Positions 13,925-27,562 of a stretch of DNA of 64,000 nt are shown here, piece by piece. Position 1 is the stretch's first letter, and each line of letters begins with the position of its first letter. The DNA is from Dicaeum eximium. Lineage: Eukaryota; Chordata; Aves; Passeriformes; Dicaeidae. The notes beneath the pieces are model-generated. The model searched no databases, was not told where the DNA came from, and saw nothing but the letters and a program-made list of their open reading frames with translations. The stretch is from contig VWZP01004509.1 of NCBI GenBank assembly GCA_013396995.1, positions 310,636 through 374,635 of the forward strand. The letters are read 5' to 3'. Position numbers and translations under genes: made by a program.

Positions 13925-16394
13925 GCCAGAGTAACAGCAACTTTCTTTAGGCATGATACTTGTCAAGCTGGTGAAAAAATTTTATCCTACATGTGCCTCC
14001 ATTTTTTAAATAATAAGCTACCCCTTAACTCTGTGAGTAAGATCGAGTAATTTAATTTTTGGGGGGAACAAATTCTACTGAAACACTTCAAAAATATTCT
14101 CAAGCAAATCATCCTCTTTATGAATTTTTTTTCAATTTGCAGTAAATTCAGCACAATGATGCTTTACACATACATAATATCTCCAAAATACTTGAAATTA
14201 GTCTGTAAATATCCCAAATACTCCAATGTATCAGAGTGCAACTATGAACAAGAAGTTAGTCCAGTCTTCACACATGCAATAGCATATCACAGTCCTTCAC
14301 AAAGACTGTCTGTGCTGTTCCCTGCTCCTGTTTAGCTGATGAGCTTTGATGTCACACAGAATATTTGCTCACACCAAAAGGTGATCTTTGTCTTCTGAGA
14401 AGATGCTTGTCACATTCCTCTTGAGAACATCTTTGCAATGTGTCATTTGCCTACCTCTCAGTCACTTGCTAAATGTATATGGTTATATAAAATAGCCTCT
14501 GGCAGCTCGCTAACAGCTGCTTTCAACTTTGCAAGGTAACACTTTTACCCCACATGTTGCAAGCATTTGGTGTCTGATGGTGACATCCAACCTTGTATTA
14601 ACTGTTGATCAGATGAGCAAATTACATCACACAGCAGTCAAGCAACTGACACTGAGCTGTTAAAAGGCATTCATAAGGACAGCATCAAGGAAATGTTAAC
14701 TTTTGATTCATTGACATCTTGTCAGCATGTCTTAGTCATCTTTTTGAAGTATGATTGTCTAGCTCTAAAACTTTAATAATATGAGTTTTCCTGACATCTC
14801 TGTGACTGTCTTGAACTGTGCCCAAGATTCAACAACTGCCCATTTTGAAACCATTCAGTAAGGTGAATTTGTCACGTGGTAGGATTGGTTAATAATAGAA
14901 CATGTTTTTTACCTTATTGGTACACATCAGCTAGTACCTGATCTTACCTTATTTCCTTTTAGGACTTCTAGAAGCAATCACAACTGTATCAAAATGCTGA
15001 ATTGCAATTGTTACAGGCGTGCAATATTAAACGGGAGCTAGTAAGTACTTTTCAGATCTTGTATGATTGTCAAGATGTTACATCTTGAAAAGCCTTGGAG
15101 TCTTCCTGGTGCTGAGTATCTTCTTCAGCCAACTAGAGAACACCAATATTATGTGACTTCAATGATCTTCTCTCTGAGTTTCCCCAGGGTAGGCGGGAAT
15201 CACCATCTTTGGTACAGCTGCTTTACCATTCAGAAAGGTGAAGGTAGAATAGAAAGTTGGGCTGTAGCCCAAAGTACTTCATTTATAACCCAGGCTCAGT
15301 CCTTTACAGAGTAAATAAAGGTTCCCCATTTGCTCATCGTGACTGGTAGGGGACTACATTGCTCTTTAGGGAATCTGTTAATCAGTTAAGATATCAATCC
15401 TGAAAACTTCATGACTGTCACAAAAGTAGTGCACACAAAAATATATTTGACTAGAAATGACTCTCTGGAGCGTACTAAACATTTAATGTTCAGCAATAGT
15501 ACTAGAATTTTGAAAAAACATTTTTCCTCTCTCTCAAACTACAGACATGCTTAAATAGTTTATTAATATATAAATACAAGAATATAAAATAGCTAATATG
15601 ACTATCTGAGATTAAAAAATTCTGATATTCAAACAAATTTTAAACTACTGATACTCCATTTCCTGTAGTTGAAATTTTTACAGGGCCTAGATTAGTGTCT
15701 CAAATGTACTCTTTAGAGTTTCTATTTTCAAATGAGGACAAGTTGACAGGTATTTTACCTACCCTTCTTTATTTTGACAATATTCCTATCACCTTGGCTT
15801 TTTGCATGACGTTTTTCCTAAGTGATAATCAAGTAAACCAAGTCATCATTTTATCAAGACACAAAGATTCATCATCTTATTACCGTGATATTTACTGTAA
15901 GATCACTTGGCTCTCAGTGTGAGGCACAGACATTTACAAGACATCCACAAAAAATGATTAAATGCCTACAGGGTTAGATTTACTACTGAGGCACTTTCAT
16001 GGAGGAAGAACACTCTTCAGAAAAGCACATCAGGAATCTCTTTTGTTCACTGATCCTTATTTATGAGAGTTGCATCTTTTCTTTATTGTTTAAGGGACCT
16101 GGGTGCTTTACCACTATGTTAGAAGCAAAAGATGACATGCTGTATGTAAAACAGTTTTTGAATACAACTGATCACAACCAGCTTAGATATTAGTGATGAA
16201 CACTCATAAATTCTGCTTTTTGACTCACAGTTCTAACTGCTCCAGTAATTTCCATAAAGCCTTATGAAGCAAATTGAACCTACCATCTACCCATGTGTAA
16301 ATTCTTATGATGAGATGATAATAATATTTACAGTTTGAGTATCTTTGTCAGAGTTCTGCTGTACCTCACTCCACACTGAGAATCTAGAAACAGC
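13925..16394. other. non-coding block
   Basis: Nothing recognised. A TATA-like stretch at 14484-14493 lies near a CAGCTG E-box at 14514-14519, but no initiator, CpG-rich exon or coding frame follows, so no promoter is called. Confidence 0.5.
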
Positions 16395-16416
16395 AGCTCA
16401 ACTTAAGCTCAACTTA
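16395..16416. repeat. perfect 11-bp tandem duplication
   Basis: AGCTCAACTTA occurs at 16395-16405 and again at 16406-16416 with no spacer. This is probably a replication-slippage product. Confidence 0.9.
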
Positions 16417-19400
16417 AAGTTATGAAAGAATTTATTATGAAAGACAGTTTAGCCACAAATGACAAACAAATCCCAGGAAAACTTCCCAATCTTATTACCA
16501 GTCACCATATTAAAATGGACCATTATATATAGATGAGGATTTATGTATTAGAACAAGGTGAATGAATGTTTTATAGTTTAATAAAAGACAATAAGGAAAT
16601 TTTTATATACATATATATATATCTTCAGAAAGGATTTGTGCATGTCAGATGGTTTAAATGAGGTAGAGGGAGGAAAGAGAATATGAAAACCAGCTCAGCT
16701 ACAAATTGGTATAACAAAGGAGAACATATGTACTGTTAAGGGTATTTCTTCCTCAAGGTTCTCAGAAACCTATGGCCTATAAGCAATTGTCTCTCATGTT
16801 TTTTTCTCTAGAACCTCCTTCATCTCATCTCAGATTACTTAGTGCATTTTAAAACTAGGAAATTAATGCAAATATTGATTTCTGAAACCATGAAGTAGGC
16901 TGCAACACTGCTGATGTTTCAACCCATTTGGTATACTGGGTTGTTTACATTTTCTGTATTCAAAAGATGAAAAAATTGTTTACAATTTGACCTGAGGGCA
17001 TAAATTAATGTATTTGCTACATTCCTTGAGATATAATGTTCTGGGGTTTTTGCATTTTGTGATTGTATTTCATCCTATTCTGCTGGACTGACAAAATATG
17101 CTTTCATCTTGTTGCTGAAAAAACAGCTCTTTAAATTTTTAAAGCAAAACCTTTAACCTCTGTATTCTTTGTTATTATTATTTTCACTACCACAAACACT
17201 ACCTGTCAAAGGTACTACATACAACAGTTTTTGTGGGAGCAAGGGGTTGATTCTCACCACTATGTGGTTTGCATTTACTAGTGACAAAATACAAACAGGT
17301 GGTTGAAGGAATGCAAAAACCAGCCAATTCAAAGGTACATTTTATGTCCTAATGGTGAAGAAACAGAGGTTAATGAAGCCAAGTTTATCCTAACTGTAGT
17401 TACAATAAATAAGTACAGCAACAATATTTAATGATAGGACCCAAAAAGGATTTCCCAGTAGTAATATCATATTTGAAAGCTCAGTTATTTAACTTCCTTG
17501 TTTTATAGCATTTGAAAACAACCAGCAAATAAAGAATGTGTAAGATTAAAAAAAAATATGTTATGTTTCCTGCTGACAAAGATAACCCCGCAATTGCATT
17601 ATAACAAACATTGTGTAATACAATTGAATTTCCTTATTTCTCCAATGAGAAAGCCTGGAGGCTTTTGTCTCTAAAGTTGAAAAAAAAAAAAAAAGTTGAA
17701 AAAAGCAACTCCATCAAAGCAGTTTCAGTAAGGATAAGTCTTAAAAGACTTATCAGGTCCCAGAAAGTGAAAATATCAATTTTTCCTTTCTCACCTCAAC
17801 TTGGTAATAAAGGCTAGATGACAGATGCAAATACAAAGACGATTTTTGTATGAGGAACAGAATACAGTATCTGTAAAGAATAAAGCTAAAGCAGGCCCAA
17901 AGGAATGGGCTTGCACAATGAATCTTCCCATGCCATGAGTGCTGGTTTGGGGATTTTTCTGTCACAAAAAGCATAATTCAGCAAATGGAGCCTCTTTTGG
18001 AATTTTTTCCCTGGGGCAATTCAGACCGCTCCAAGAGGCATTATTTCCAGTGAATTTTAATTATATTGTCCTACAATAATAGAAAAAAATCCTACCTAGA
18101 GATATTGCTTTTCAGAATAGAATAATGGAGTCTGATCACCATATATAAATAGTCATTAAGATTTTATTAACATAAATCCTTTTGATACTTCCCAAGTGTA
18201 CTTTAATATTTTAGACTGTATCCTAGCAGTTGAACAATATGTAAACTAAATATATTTTCTGCACACAGTGAGATGTGTTTCTATTTATTATGAGTGGTAA
18301 AAAAATCTGCATAAATTGGCTGTTCTTAGTTATTAAAGGAACACATGGAATATTGGAAGAATGACCCTTTTATTTGAAAAAATCTCTTCTGAAAGAGTCA
18401 CAAAATTAAGAAATTGGCTTACCAATAATACAGTAGCAAAGACTACTTGTAACTTAGTCTTAATACTTTCCTATCATCTCTGAAGTGGAGCAGCCACAAT
18501 ATTATGTGTCCCCCAGCTGAGTAGTGTTGGAACCAATATATTCCATTCATTTCTGTGTAAGTCTGACAATCTCTGTGACCCAGAGATTAAATTTATGTCT
18601 TCTATTTAAATGTCAAATTTCATAATCTGCTTAAAATATATTGTTAAAATGAACTTAAATTTGACAAGTCTGTTGCATTGTGTAGCTGATTACATGTCTT
18701 GAATCTTTTAGTTTTGCACAGTACATAAAGAGGGCGCTTCATGCAGATGAAGCAAATTAAATTGTCTTATTGTCTCACTGTAATTTCTCAGTCTTCTGAC
18801 TTTAGGGCTACAGTAATGTAGAGAATATTTTGTCTTATTGCAGTAAGAAAAATTAATTTATTCTGTTGATTGATTGATTTAATTGATTGATTGCTAATTT
18901 TACTGTGTTTGAAAAAAATTAATTTGAGATGTGGAAAAGTTTGATTCCCACTTCCATTCAAAAGAAATTTGAAGAGGGCTTTTTTTGTGTAGCTTCTCAA
19001 AGAATTTTGGAAAATTTTACCCTTGCAAATATTTTATAAATATTTCATAAATCTTTCAAGGGAGTACCTAATTAGTCCAAACCCAAACGAATTTGCTGAG
19101 CAACTTGTGAGACACAGACTGCAATACTTTCATACGGTGGTCTCAAGAATGGAAATAAGTTCATTCATACATCAGAAGTTATATTTGCATCACTTTTCAA
19201 AATCACACATAAATCAGCTAAGAATTTTTTGCTGGACATTGTTCTTATGTAAATCCAGACTCTTCATTATTATTTTTTTTAAGTAGAATGATTGATGGAC
19301 TTTTCCTGTTCACTCAATATCAGAAGACCTAATACAAAATGTTGTTTATGGTTATTAAAAATAAACATAATTAATTTTTGGCCAAGATTGTAAAATGTTT

Positions 19401-21274
19401 TGAGATTTATAAATTATAGAGTGTGGGGCGTTTTGATTAACTCCAGTTTTTAGAGGTTCTCAAAGTACAATCTTCCCAGAAAAGCCAAAGTCAGATATCT
19501 GCACTCCTTCTTAGAAGTCTGGTTTGGCCTTTCAGTTTGCTAAACACTGGTGTATTTCTGAATTCAGCTGAGTTTTGAAACAGATTGACCCAGGATGTGA
19601 TCTCACTATTCAGTTATTGCTGAATCAGAGAAATAAGGCATTAGCATTATTGTCTCCCTGCTTGCTGAGCCTAAGAGCCGAATTTCACTTCCTATCTCCT
19701 TCACAGAAACAATCCATCCAACACCTACACCACTTTCACCTAGTTTTACATCAGAACAAACAAGCCTCTCAAAGAGCCATCATAAATCTAAGGCCTATGT
19801 CTTGATTAAATCATAAATCACTTCCTTGGTGCTTACACTACCTTCAGTCTGATTCTGTATGAAGGTAGATTTTAATATTTTTATATCCTAGGCTCTAAAT
19901 TACATTTTCAAGCTTTAAGGACGTATTTATACTGTACTGATAGGTTACATTTCCTAAAATGTTCCAAAAATTAAAGGAGCAAAGAGAAATGGTATCATCC
20001 ATTTTTGTTGTGGCCTCAAGCTACCAGAAAGAGCTTTTAACTTCTTTTCTGTTCTTCTGGTTTACTTCCAATAGCTGTTACCACTTCATAAGGAATCTCT
20101 CACTTTTTTCTTCTTTGATGATTTCAATCTCCATTGCATCCAAACAATCCTCAGCCATGAATAAACCTCTATTCTGTGTAGGAGGAAATATTATTCCATT
20201 ATACAGACATGACACCAAAAAAGGCACTGATGTACGGAATAAATTGTATAAGTTATATGGCAGAATGAAAAATTAATTTAAAGTCATGTTCCAAACCTAT
20301 CAAAAGTTATAAGCATATTTCACAATAATTTGAAGAAATGCAATGGGCAACACAATGTAAGAGATTCTAAGAAATGTCCAGCATAGTCCCTTCCTTAAAA
20401 TGTATGACCCCAATGAGTCACATTCTGTAATCTTAACCACAGATTTATTTTTCCTAGAGAAACCAAACCCGTGGGCAACCAGTAGCAACAAGTATTATCA
20501 ATATTTCACTAGAAATGTATGCTGTGTCTTATGCATGACTAGGATGAATTAAAATAGGATAGTCTTCCATGAAAGATGATGGAGCTGCAATAAGCAACCT
20601 GTCCACTTGAAAAACAGGAAGCTCTCCAAGTAGAATTAAGGATTTAAGGACTCACAAGTAAGAAGAACACTACATGTTTATCAGTGAGTTTAATAAAACA
20701 GCTTTGCATATTGGAAAGTTATGAGTTTGTAAAATATCAGATTAAGTATTCTAAGACTGTAGATAATTTTGAGAGAAGTTGAAGAATTTTCTTCTTTTAA
20801 ATATGTTTCCCTATGCTAAGTTGCCTTTTGGTACTGTCCATTCAGAATTTATTTAGTTAAAGCCCAGAAGCTTGCCAAAATCTCTTACTGCTTTTGAACT
20901 TCCCATGCAGGATTTGCCTATGGTACAAGGATGCTCTAAGAGAATAGACCCAGGTCATATTGCAGCCAAAACGAACAGTTTTAATGTCTCCTAGCAACTA
21001 TGGTGCAACTATTTCATATCTACAGAGGCTTCAGTAGTGCAGGGTTATGCAGAGGCTGAATGAAGGCTCCCATTTTCTCAGTACCTTGTTCACATGTGTA
21101 TAAAATTTGGCATTACAGTAATATTGACAGCTAACATCTTATTAACATTGTTTTCCTGTGGTTGGAAAAATGAATTTTCAAGAATTACATGAAAAAATTC
21201 TAATCAGTTATTATTCTACAGAGCCATAATCAGTTTCAGCAAAGTGGCTGGGTGAGGTCTGCTTAACTCTAGCC
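16417..21274. other. A/T-rich non-coding block
   Basis: No gene was recognised. The block contains a TA-rich stretch near 16606-16622, a 15-base A run at 17680-17694 and an imperfect (TTGA)n stretch at 18866-18893. Open frames are short and unremarkable. Confidence 0.55.
18866..18893. repeat. imperfect (TTGA)n microsatellite
   Basis: GATT/TTGA tetranucleotide units repeat about six times with one AT-rich interruption near 18879-18882. Confidence 0.85.
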
Positions 21275-21310
21275 GATTATATACTGTATAAACTGATTAT
21301 ATACTGTATA
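21275..21310. repeat. 20-bp-period tandem duplication
   Basis: The 16-mer GATTATATACTGTATA is present at 21275-21290 and exactly again at 21295-21310. Each copy contains the small inverted repeat TATAC-T-GTATA. Confidence 0.9.
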
Positions 21311-24300
21311 CCTTTGTGTTTATTGCTTTCTCTAAAGAAAATCTGTGCTTTGAATAAAAGCATAATTATTACCACATTTTACTGAAAACTGATTTATCTT
21401 TTCAGAAAGTTAGATATATAAAATTAGTACAAAAATAGGTCAATATAAAATTTTGCATAAAAATTTAGCCAAGTATGATATTTCTAGATGCATGATTAGA
21501 AAACAAAAAAGTCTTTTGGAAGTTGCCTGCTTTTAGAGGAGGACAGATATGTGTAGTAAGTGCTCTAATGGTACACTTTGGAAAAACTTGTCCAATGCTG
21601 CTGCTTAACAGACACACATTTTCATCACCCTGACCTCTTACACAGGGGCAGAGCATCCTTTCCCTAAAATTCAAAGAAAGTATCTGGATTAAACACATTT
21701 ACTTCAACTGACAGAAATAGCTCCTTAGAGAAGAGGATACAAACATTGATTTTCTAAGTCCTTTGACTACAGATGGTGAAAAATAATGTAGCTTGTCATG
21801 TTCACTGACATCTTGCTCCTGTTTAAAATTGCTATACCAACATCTGTAAAGCAAGTATAATGTAAGGAAAGAAAATTTTTCTAAATGCACATTTTAATGA
21901 GTACTAAATATGTCTTATGAGTACTGACAATATCATACATTAAAATAAAGAAAATGCTGCCAAATTCATGGATTAATTGGTATATCACTGGTATATATAG
22001 GAAGTTGAGAGATATTGGCAAAATATGATCTAATCATATTCTTTTCAAGTACAGGCCTGCATCTGCAATGCAAATTGAGAATAAAGCTATAGGGAGGGCA
22101 TAATGTAGCCCCATAGTACAGGCATAATATAAACATAAATGCTACAGATTTATAATATATGACTCTAATACACCATTGTAGTCCACATTTTTTACTGAAC
22201 TACGTTTAAATGCTTTTCCCTTGTCTCATTCCCAAAGACACCTGGAGGCAAAAAGGAAATGAATGAGTAAAAATGTCAGGAGGAGAACTGAAAAATCTAA
22301 ATGCATTTCATTTCACAGCACTGTCTGTGTCTCTTATGGACAAATTGACACTGAGTATAAGGTCATGTGCTCAGCTGCTGTAAGTTTGTGCAAGTCACTG
22401 AAGGCAGAGAAGGAGAATTAATTTAATTTACACCACAGAGGATCTGGCTTTCAGTCATTACATTGCTCAAAGCCAAAGTTAAGCTGTGAAGCTTCGTGCT
22501 TCTTATGGATGGATGAGGTTAGTTTACACTCCAAGAACTTATAAAATTTCAGTCTGTCTGTTGCTCAGAAACAAACAAGATACCAGGTAGCTGATTTACT
22601 GAAATCGGACCAGAGGCGATATAAAACAAGCATACAAACTTTGCCAAAACTGTGTTTGTTTTGGGGAGAAGAAACTTAAAAACACAGAAATGAGCCATAT
22701 GTATGCATGCCAGATATATTTTTCATACTTCATTGCATATTTATTTTGCACATAGATGTAACTGCACACAAAAGCTTTCTAAGTGATATCACACATGACA
22801 TAATCTTGACAGTTTCCCATTTACTTTTGGAAATACAAAAATTGATTCCTCTCAAGGTTAAAGCATTTCTTTACCATGTTGGGGTTTTTTTTCCATTTTG
22901 AGGCAAGATCTAGTATTTTGCCCTCTTAAAGAAACTACATTCCTACTCTTTTTGCAGAATGTATCAGTTTGTGTTTTGATTATGGAAATATTTATGCATT
23001 GATAACTCCAACGATAGCATTTGTCTAAGTGTCATTGCACATAATACATTTCAAACCACCAAAAATAAAAAAAATAAAAAGCACTGTTTAAAATAGTAGC
23101 AGGAGGACTTTCTACATCAGGCATATAAGTTTTGACTTTCCTGAGGGAACAGGTAATATGTAGAGGTACATAATAAAACCAAACTTACAAAAATCCTACT
23201 TTTGCATAGTGTTTCTCAAATTTTCCTGCAGCAAAAATGTTTCACTTTCTCTAGTCCAAAAGCTGGCCTGAAATATCCAGGTGTAAGCATCCCAGTGTGG
23301 CTATGACACAGATCTCTCTCATTCCTATTATGAAGGCCCTAATTTCCCAAATGGCAAAAAGGAATTGCAAGCATGCTCACAGCTATGACCCAGCAGTTCT
23401 AAGCTATGACTACCAGAGTCTGTTTACAAATATACTTATTAGATATACAGGACAATTTTCTGTCCTTCCAGGCCATTTGGTTTGCATTACAGAAACTATC
23501 AGGGGGAAAAAAATAAAAGAAAATGCAACAGCTTCTTTTCTTGATCAAAGGAATTTTTGTAGCTGTGAGTAGAGATTTACTAGCTCAGCAAAGGGAGACT
23601 TAGCAGTGTTTATTTATGGGAAAGAATCTTCTCATGATGGATGACACACTGAGGAAGTCACATTCTGCCTCATATCAGGGAGTCTCAAGAAACATAGACA
23701 GGAAAATAACACAAGTTTTTAAATCAAGAAAATCAAAAGTAGATAAAATCAAAAGAACGAGGCAGATCAGAAATAAGCTGTCAGGTAATAAACTTTTTAC
23801 TGCACAGAATTCAGTTAACTGTTTTAACATTCACAGGCTAAAGATCAATATCTTACCCCAACAAGGACACTGTCTGAAAAATCTTTGCTGACAAGATATG
23901 AGCATATGAGTCATTTGGTTAGAGTAATTTTTAAATATGTTTGTATTTAAAAAAAAAAAAAAAATAAGAAGAAAATGAGAAATAAGAAGTAACTTTTCTT
24001 CCTTTGGAACCATTTGAACTTTAGGTTTTATTCTGAGTTTTCCATAGCTTGAGAAAACACTGGTTTGTATACCTAATATTTTTGCTATGATTTTAATACT
24101 AATCAAGGTCTTTATATACTCCCTCATCAAAAGAATTTGTACAGTCAGTGTCATCTCTCAGAGGTCATATTTTCACTTGTTATCAGCTTTTACCAGAATT
24201 GTTTTTCTTTTAACAAATCACTGGCATTCAAATTTCTGATGGGAGATGTTTCACTTATATGTAGAAAGTTTAAGTGTCTTCACCAGAACAAAAAGAAAAT

Positions 24301-24359
24301 AATTCACTTATAAGAGTAAAGGTCCTAATTCTCTGATCACCCCCACCAAAAAAAAAAAA
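21311..24359. other. A/T-rich non-coding block
   Basis: Nothing recognisable apart from a 16-base A run near 23949-23964 and an A run leading into the gap. Small open frames only. Confidence 0.55.
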
Positions 24360-24396
24360 NNNNNNNNNNNNNNNNNNNNNNNNNNNNNNNNNNNNN
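24360..24396. other. assembly gap (37 N)
   Basis: Unresolved bases flanked by A on both sides (a run of A before, five A after). The gap probably marks a poly(A) tract that could not be read through, so its true length may differ from 37. Confidence 0.95.
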
Positions 24397-24448
24397 AAAA
24401 AGCCTACTGTAACTGTAAAATAGTATTTGAAATTAAAGAAATACATTG

Positions 24449-24480
24449 AAATTAGAATGCAATATTTTGCATTCTAATTT
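24449..24480. repeat. perfect 14-bp hairpin, 4-base loop
   Basis: AAATTAGAATGCAA (24449-24462) is followed after TATT by its exact reverse complement TTGCATTCTAATTT (24467-24480). It is one of the longest perfect short-loop hairpins noticed in the window. It is too short for a typical microRNA precursor (arms of 22 or more), and no transposon ends were recognised around it. Confidence 0.9.
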
Positions 24481-25950
24481 TTGAGTTTGGATTATGTGTT
24501 CTAATTGCATTACTGCCTGTCAAAACTGACAAAAATGAAAGAGCAGGGTATGTTGATTGGGCCCACTTTGCAAAAAATTTTGGTTTTGAAAAGGATTCTT
24601 TTTAACTTGCTTTTTTTTTTTTTTTTTGTACAAAAATTGGTATCCTTAATGGAAAATTCTGCTAGGAGCACCACAGAATTATGAGAGGGGGAAAAATATT
24701 CTTCTCTTTCTGTGCTTGTCCTCTGGACTGCTGGAGCTGGCTCTTTTGGGAACCAGAAATACTTGGTTGGGATCATATTATACAGGCAGGGAAATCTTCT
24801 GGCTGAGTAAATTAGAAAAAAATAGACCATGTGATAGTGCCACAGATGTGACAGAGAAAGGAAATGCTTCCTATAAATGACTTCATGGAGTAACCATATG
24901 TTCCTACCCTCCAGACATATCTCATTTAAAGTCTCACATTGAGAAAGAAGCCTTGGCAAATGCACTTTGTGCAGTGCACATTTTGCTCTCTCACAGAAAA
25001 GTCACTAGCTTCTTTCTAAACCTACTTGGCTGGAAGTCAGAAATATCAGAATCTACTATGGAAGATGCTCAGATATTCATAAACCCTCCAAGCTCCAGTG
25101 TAAAACATAAGAAATGCCAACAATTGAATTAAAATGAACATTTGCTTACTCCCAGGGGGTAATTTTAAAATCATTAAACAACTTTTTAAATTATAACAAA
25201 ATATAGAAAAATAAAAGCTGTTACAGAAAAATATTTTTATATCTGTTGATATAACACTGGACACATGTAAGCACAAAATGCATGAAGGTAAATTGACATA
25301 CAAAAACCATCATTAAATTTCTGGACTACTTAAAAGTCCTGAAAAATCTATCACATTGATTTATTCATTATGTTTCCAATTCTGTGAGTATTCATTCAAT
25401 TCATACAAAGAGGGCTCCTGATAGTCCTAATATATGAATCACTTGAGGCTGACTGGAGCAAAAACTATTGAAAACTAGGCAGCAGTAATAATTTTGTCAT
25501 CTTGTGAGCATCTCCCATTCCACCTAAAGTTAAAACCAAAACCTTTAAGTATGCTGAAAGGAGCACACAACATCTATCAATGCCTGATAGACTGAAAAAG
25601 GGGTTTAAGAGATTTCTTTGCACCCCAGCAAGTGCCTCAAACACTGTAAGTTTCTGGTAGATCTCATCATCTTATTTAGCTCACTTTTTTATTGCCATAA
25701 CCCACTTGCAATGGGACTTGATGTCAGTTATAAACTCTTGTCAGGCTGAACAACCACACCAGTACAAGTGTCAGTGAACTTTTATGCTTTTATTGTATAG
25801 TCCCCTTAACTCTGGCCATTATCCCATTATTTAGTCTCAAAAATTTGGCTAACAAGCCCTTAATTTCATGGCACAGGTTAATAAGCCCCAAATCCTCACA
25901 TCAAACCTCAGTACAGAGTAAGAGGTAGAATACAATAAGCACACTTTGCC
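24481..25950. other. non-coding block with T17 tract
   Basis: A 17-base T run lies at about 24611-24627. A minus-strand open frame (24510-24965, about 150 codons) runs straight through this run as a lysine stretch and matches nothing recognised. No gene is called. Confidence 0.5.
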
Positions 25951-26114
25951 AAGACAAAGCCAGGGAGAGGAAAAATAAAGGCAGAAAAAGAGAAAAAGAA
26001 GAAAAAAGGTCACCAGTCCTTAGATCCTGTGTTGGTCCTGCTACTTGGACAGTCCAGAACTTAGGCCAGCAAAGAGAGAGAGACAAAGAGAGCAAGAGGA
26101 AAAAGAGAGGAAGG
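25951..26114 (+). repeat. two polypurine tracts
   Basis: The plus strand is almost entirely A and G at 25951-26009 and again at 26070-26114 (GA-dinucleotide-rich). The stretch between them has mixed composition. Such tracts can be low-complexity sequence or the polypurine part of a decayed retroelement. I see no coding domain that would support the second reading. Confidence 0.7.
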
Positions 26115-26189
26115 CTTCCTATTATAGTTAAGTTGGTGCTTGCTCTCATGTAAACAATATTTTTCACACCATTCCGTTCACGCATGCAT

Positions 26190-26600
26190 AGTCAGTCCCT
26201 CTGAGTCCTCCAAGAAGTGAGCTCAGATTTGGGGGCTGGGAAGTTGTCACAGAGCACTGAGCAGGAGTCTGAGGTGGAAAAGGAAGAGGGCTCAGAAGGG
26301 CACTGCCCCAGCCCCATGGGACCCTCTCTTCCCATCACTGCTTTCCTGCCACAACACTCAGAAGGGCTGGGATGGGACAGAACGTGCTCATGCCTGGTCC
26401 TCCCCACCTGGCCAGCTCAGTCACCTCCTTTTCAGCTGCAAGGCCATTGGCTTTGGCTCCAGTGTTGTCACAGGGGCTGCACTTGACTGGAATAGAAGCC
26501 CAAAGTTCTCCCTCTGAGGAAACAACCATTTCTTACCATCAGCAGAGCAGTGTCCCTAATGCTCCCATCCTCCGTGAAGAGTGATTAGAGGTGACAGTAC
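26190..26600. other. G+C-richer island of unknown nature
   Basis: This stretch is visibly richer in G and C than the surrounding DNA, and short open frames of 60-90 codons occur on both strands because of it. No domain is recognised. Together with the purine tracts upstream and a minus-strand AATAAA at 25789-25794, it could be a decayed solo LTR in minus orientation, but I could not find paired TG/CA ends or a target duplication. An unrecognised exon or regulatory island is equally open. Confidence 0.25.
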
Positions 26601-27562
26601 ATGCTGTGATTACAGGCTTCCTCAGTGGCAAGAGGGTGGTTTCCACAAAGAACAAATTTACTGCCTTTGAATAGTTTCTCCCTTCAGTACTGTTCAAAAA
26701 ATAAACCAAAGCTCTAGGACTGCTTTGCAATACAGTGAAACATTTATGTGGTCACTCCTTGCGAGGGACAGTGCTCAGCCGTTAGGAGCATCTGCTTAAA
26801 GGAAATAGTGGGATAGGGATCTTGTACACATACTTTGGAGAACAGAAAGCAGGAGTGTAGAACTTAGGATTTTCAAATCTCTTTTTTTTCTCAGTTTTAT
26901 TCTTCTTCTGGGTTTATCTTAGATATGATAGAATTAATTTTTAGACTGCTAATTATAGCTTTTCTTCTCAATAAAATTTCTTTATGGAAATTATTGTGAT
27001 ATATTCATATATATGTGTATATATATGACAATATTGATTCTTATTTAAAAGAAATAAAGGTGCAAAATTTTGGTCCAAAAAAATTCCCATACCACTCCAG
27101 TTACCATGCAGTGGAATATCCCCATTCCCTCACTCAGATAATTTTAACTGTTGTATAGAAAAAAAAAACCATACTGAAATACTTTTACGGGAAAGGAAAG
27201 TAAAGTTCAGCTATGTAGATAATTTGGCACGATCCAAAGAACCAGCTTTTCTGAGAAATTTTTGACAAGGTGTTCCTTTAAAAGCTCTCTATACATCCTA
27301 TTAAAGAGAAAAAAAAACCTCAAAGATATAAAATATATTCTTTCACACCCTCAATCACTTATGTGGCCCATATGTACATATTCAGATGCACACCAAGGAA
27401 AATTATGGGTTTCCCAATAGGAAGAGCTTTATACAAAAATGTCCACTGAGAGTCATGTGTCACATTACTGTGGATATTACAGTGACTTTTGAAGGTATGA
27501 ACATAAATAAGTTCCTTTGCAATATCAAATAATGGAAAGTACATCAAATAAATAGATGTATT
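26601..27562. other. non-coding block
   Basis: Composition returns to A/T-rich. A TA/TG-rich stretch lies at about 26999-27027. No gene or repeat was recognised. Confidence 0.55.

Noticed and set aside
14484..14519. TATA-like stretch followed by a CAGCTG E-box, considered as a promoter
   Set aside because: A/T-rich DNA yields TATA-like strings often, and no initiator, first exon or CpG enrichment follows.
24449..24480. Hairpin considered as a microRNA precursor
   Set aside because: The stem is only 14 bp with a 4-base loop, too short for a Drosha/Dicer substrate.
24510..24965. 151-codon minus-strand open frame
   Set aside because: It reads through the T17 run as lysines, shows no domain and lies in A/T-rich desert. 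Judged a chance frame.
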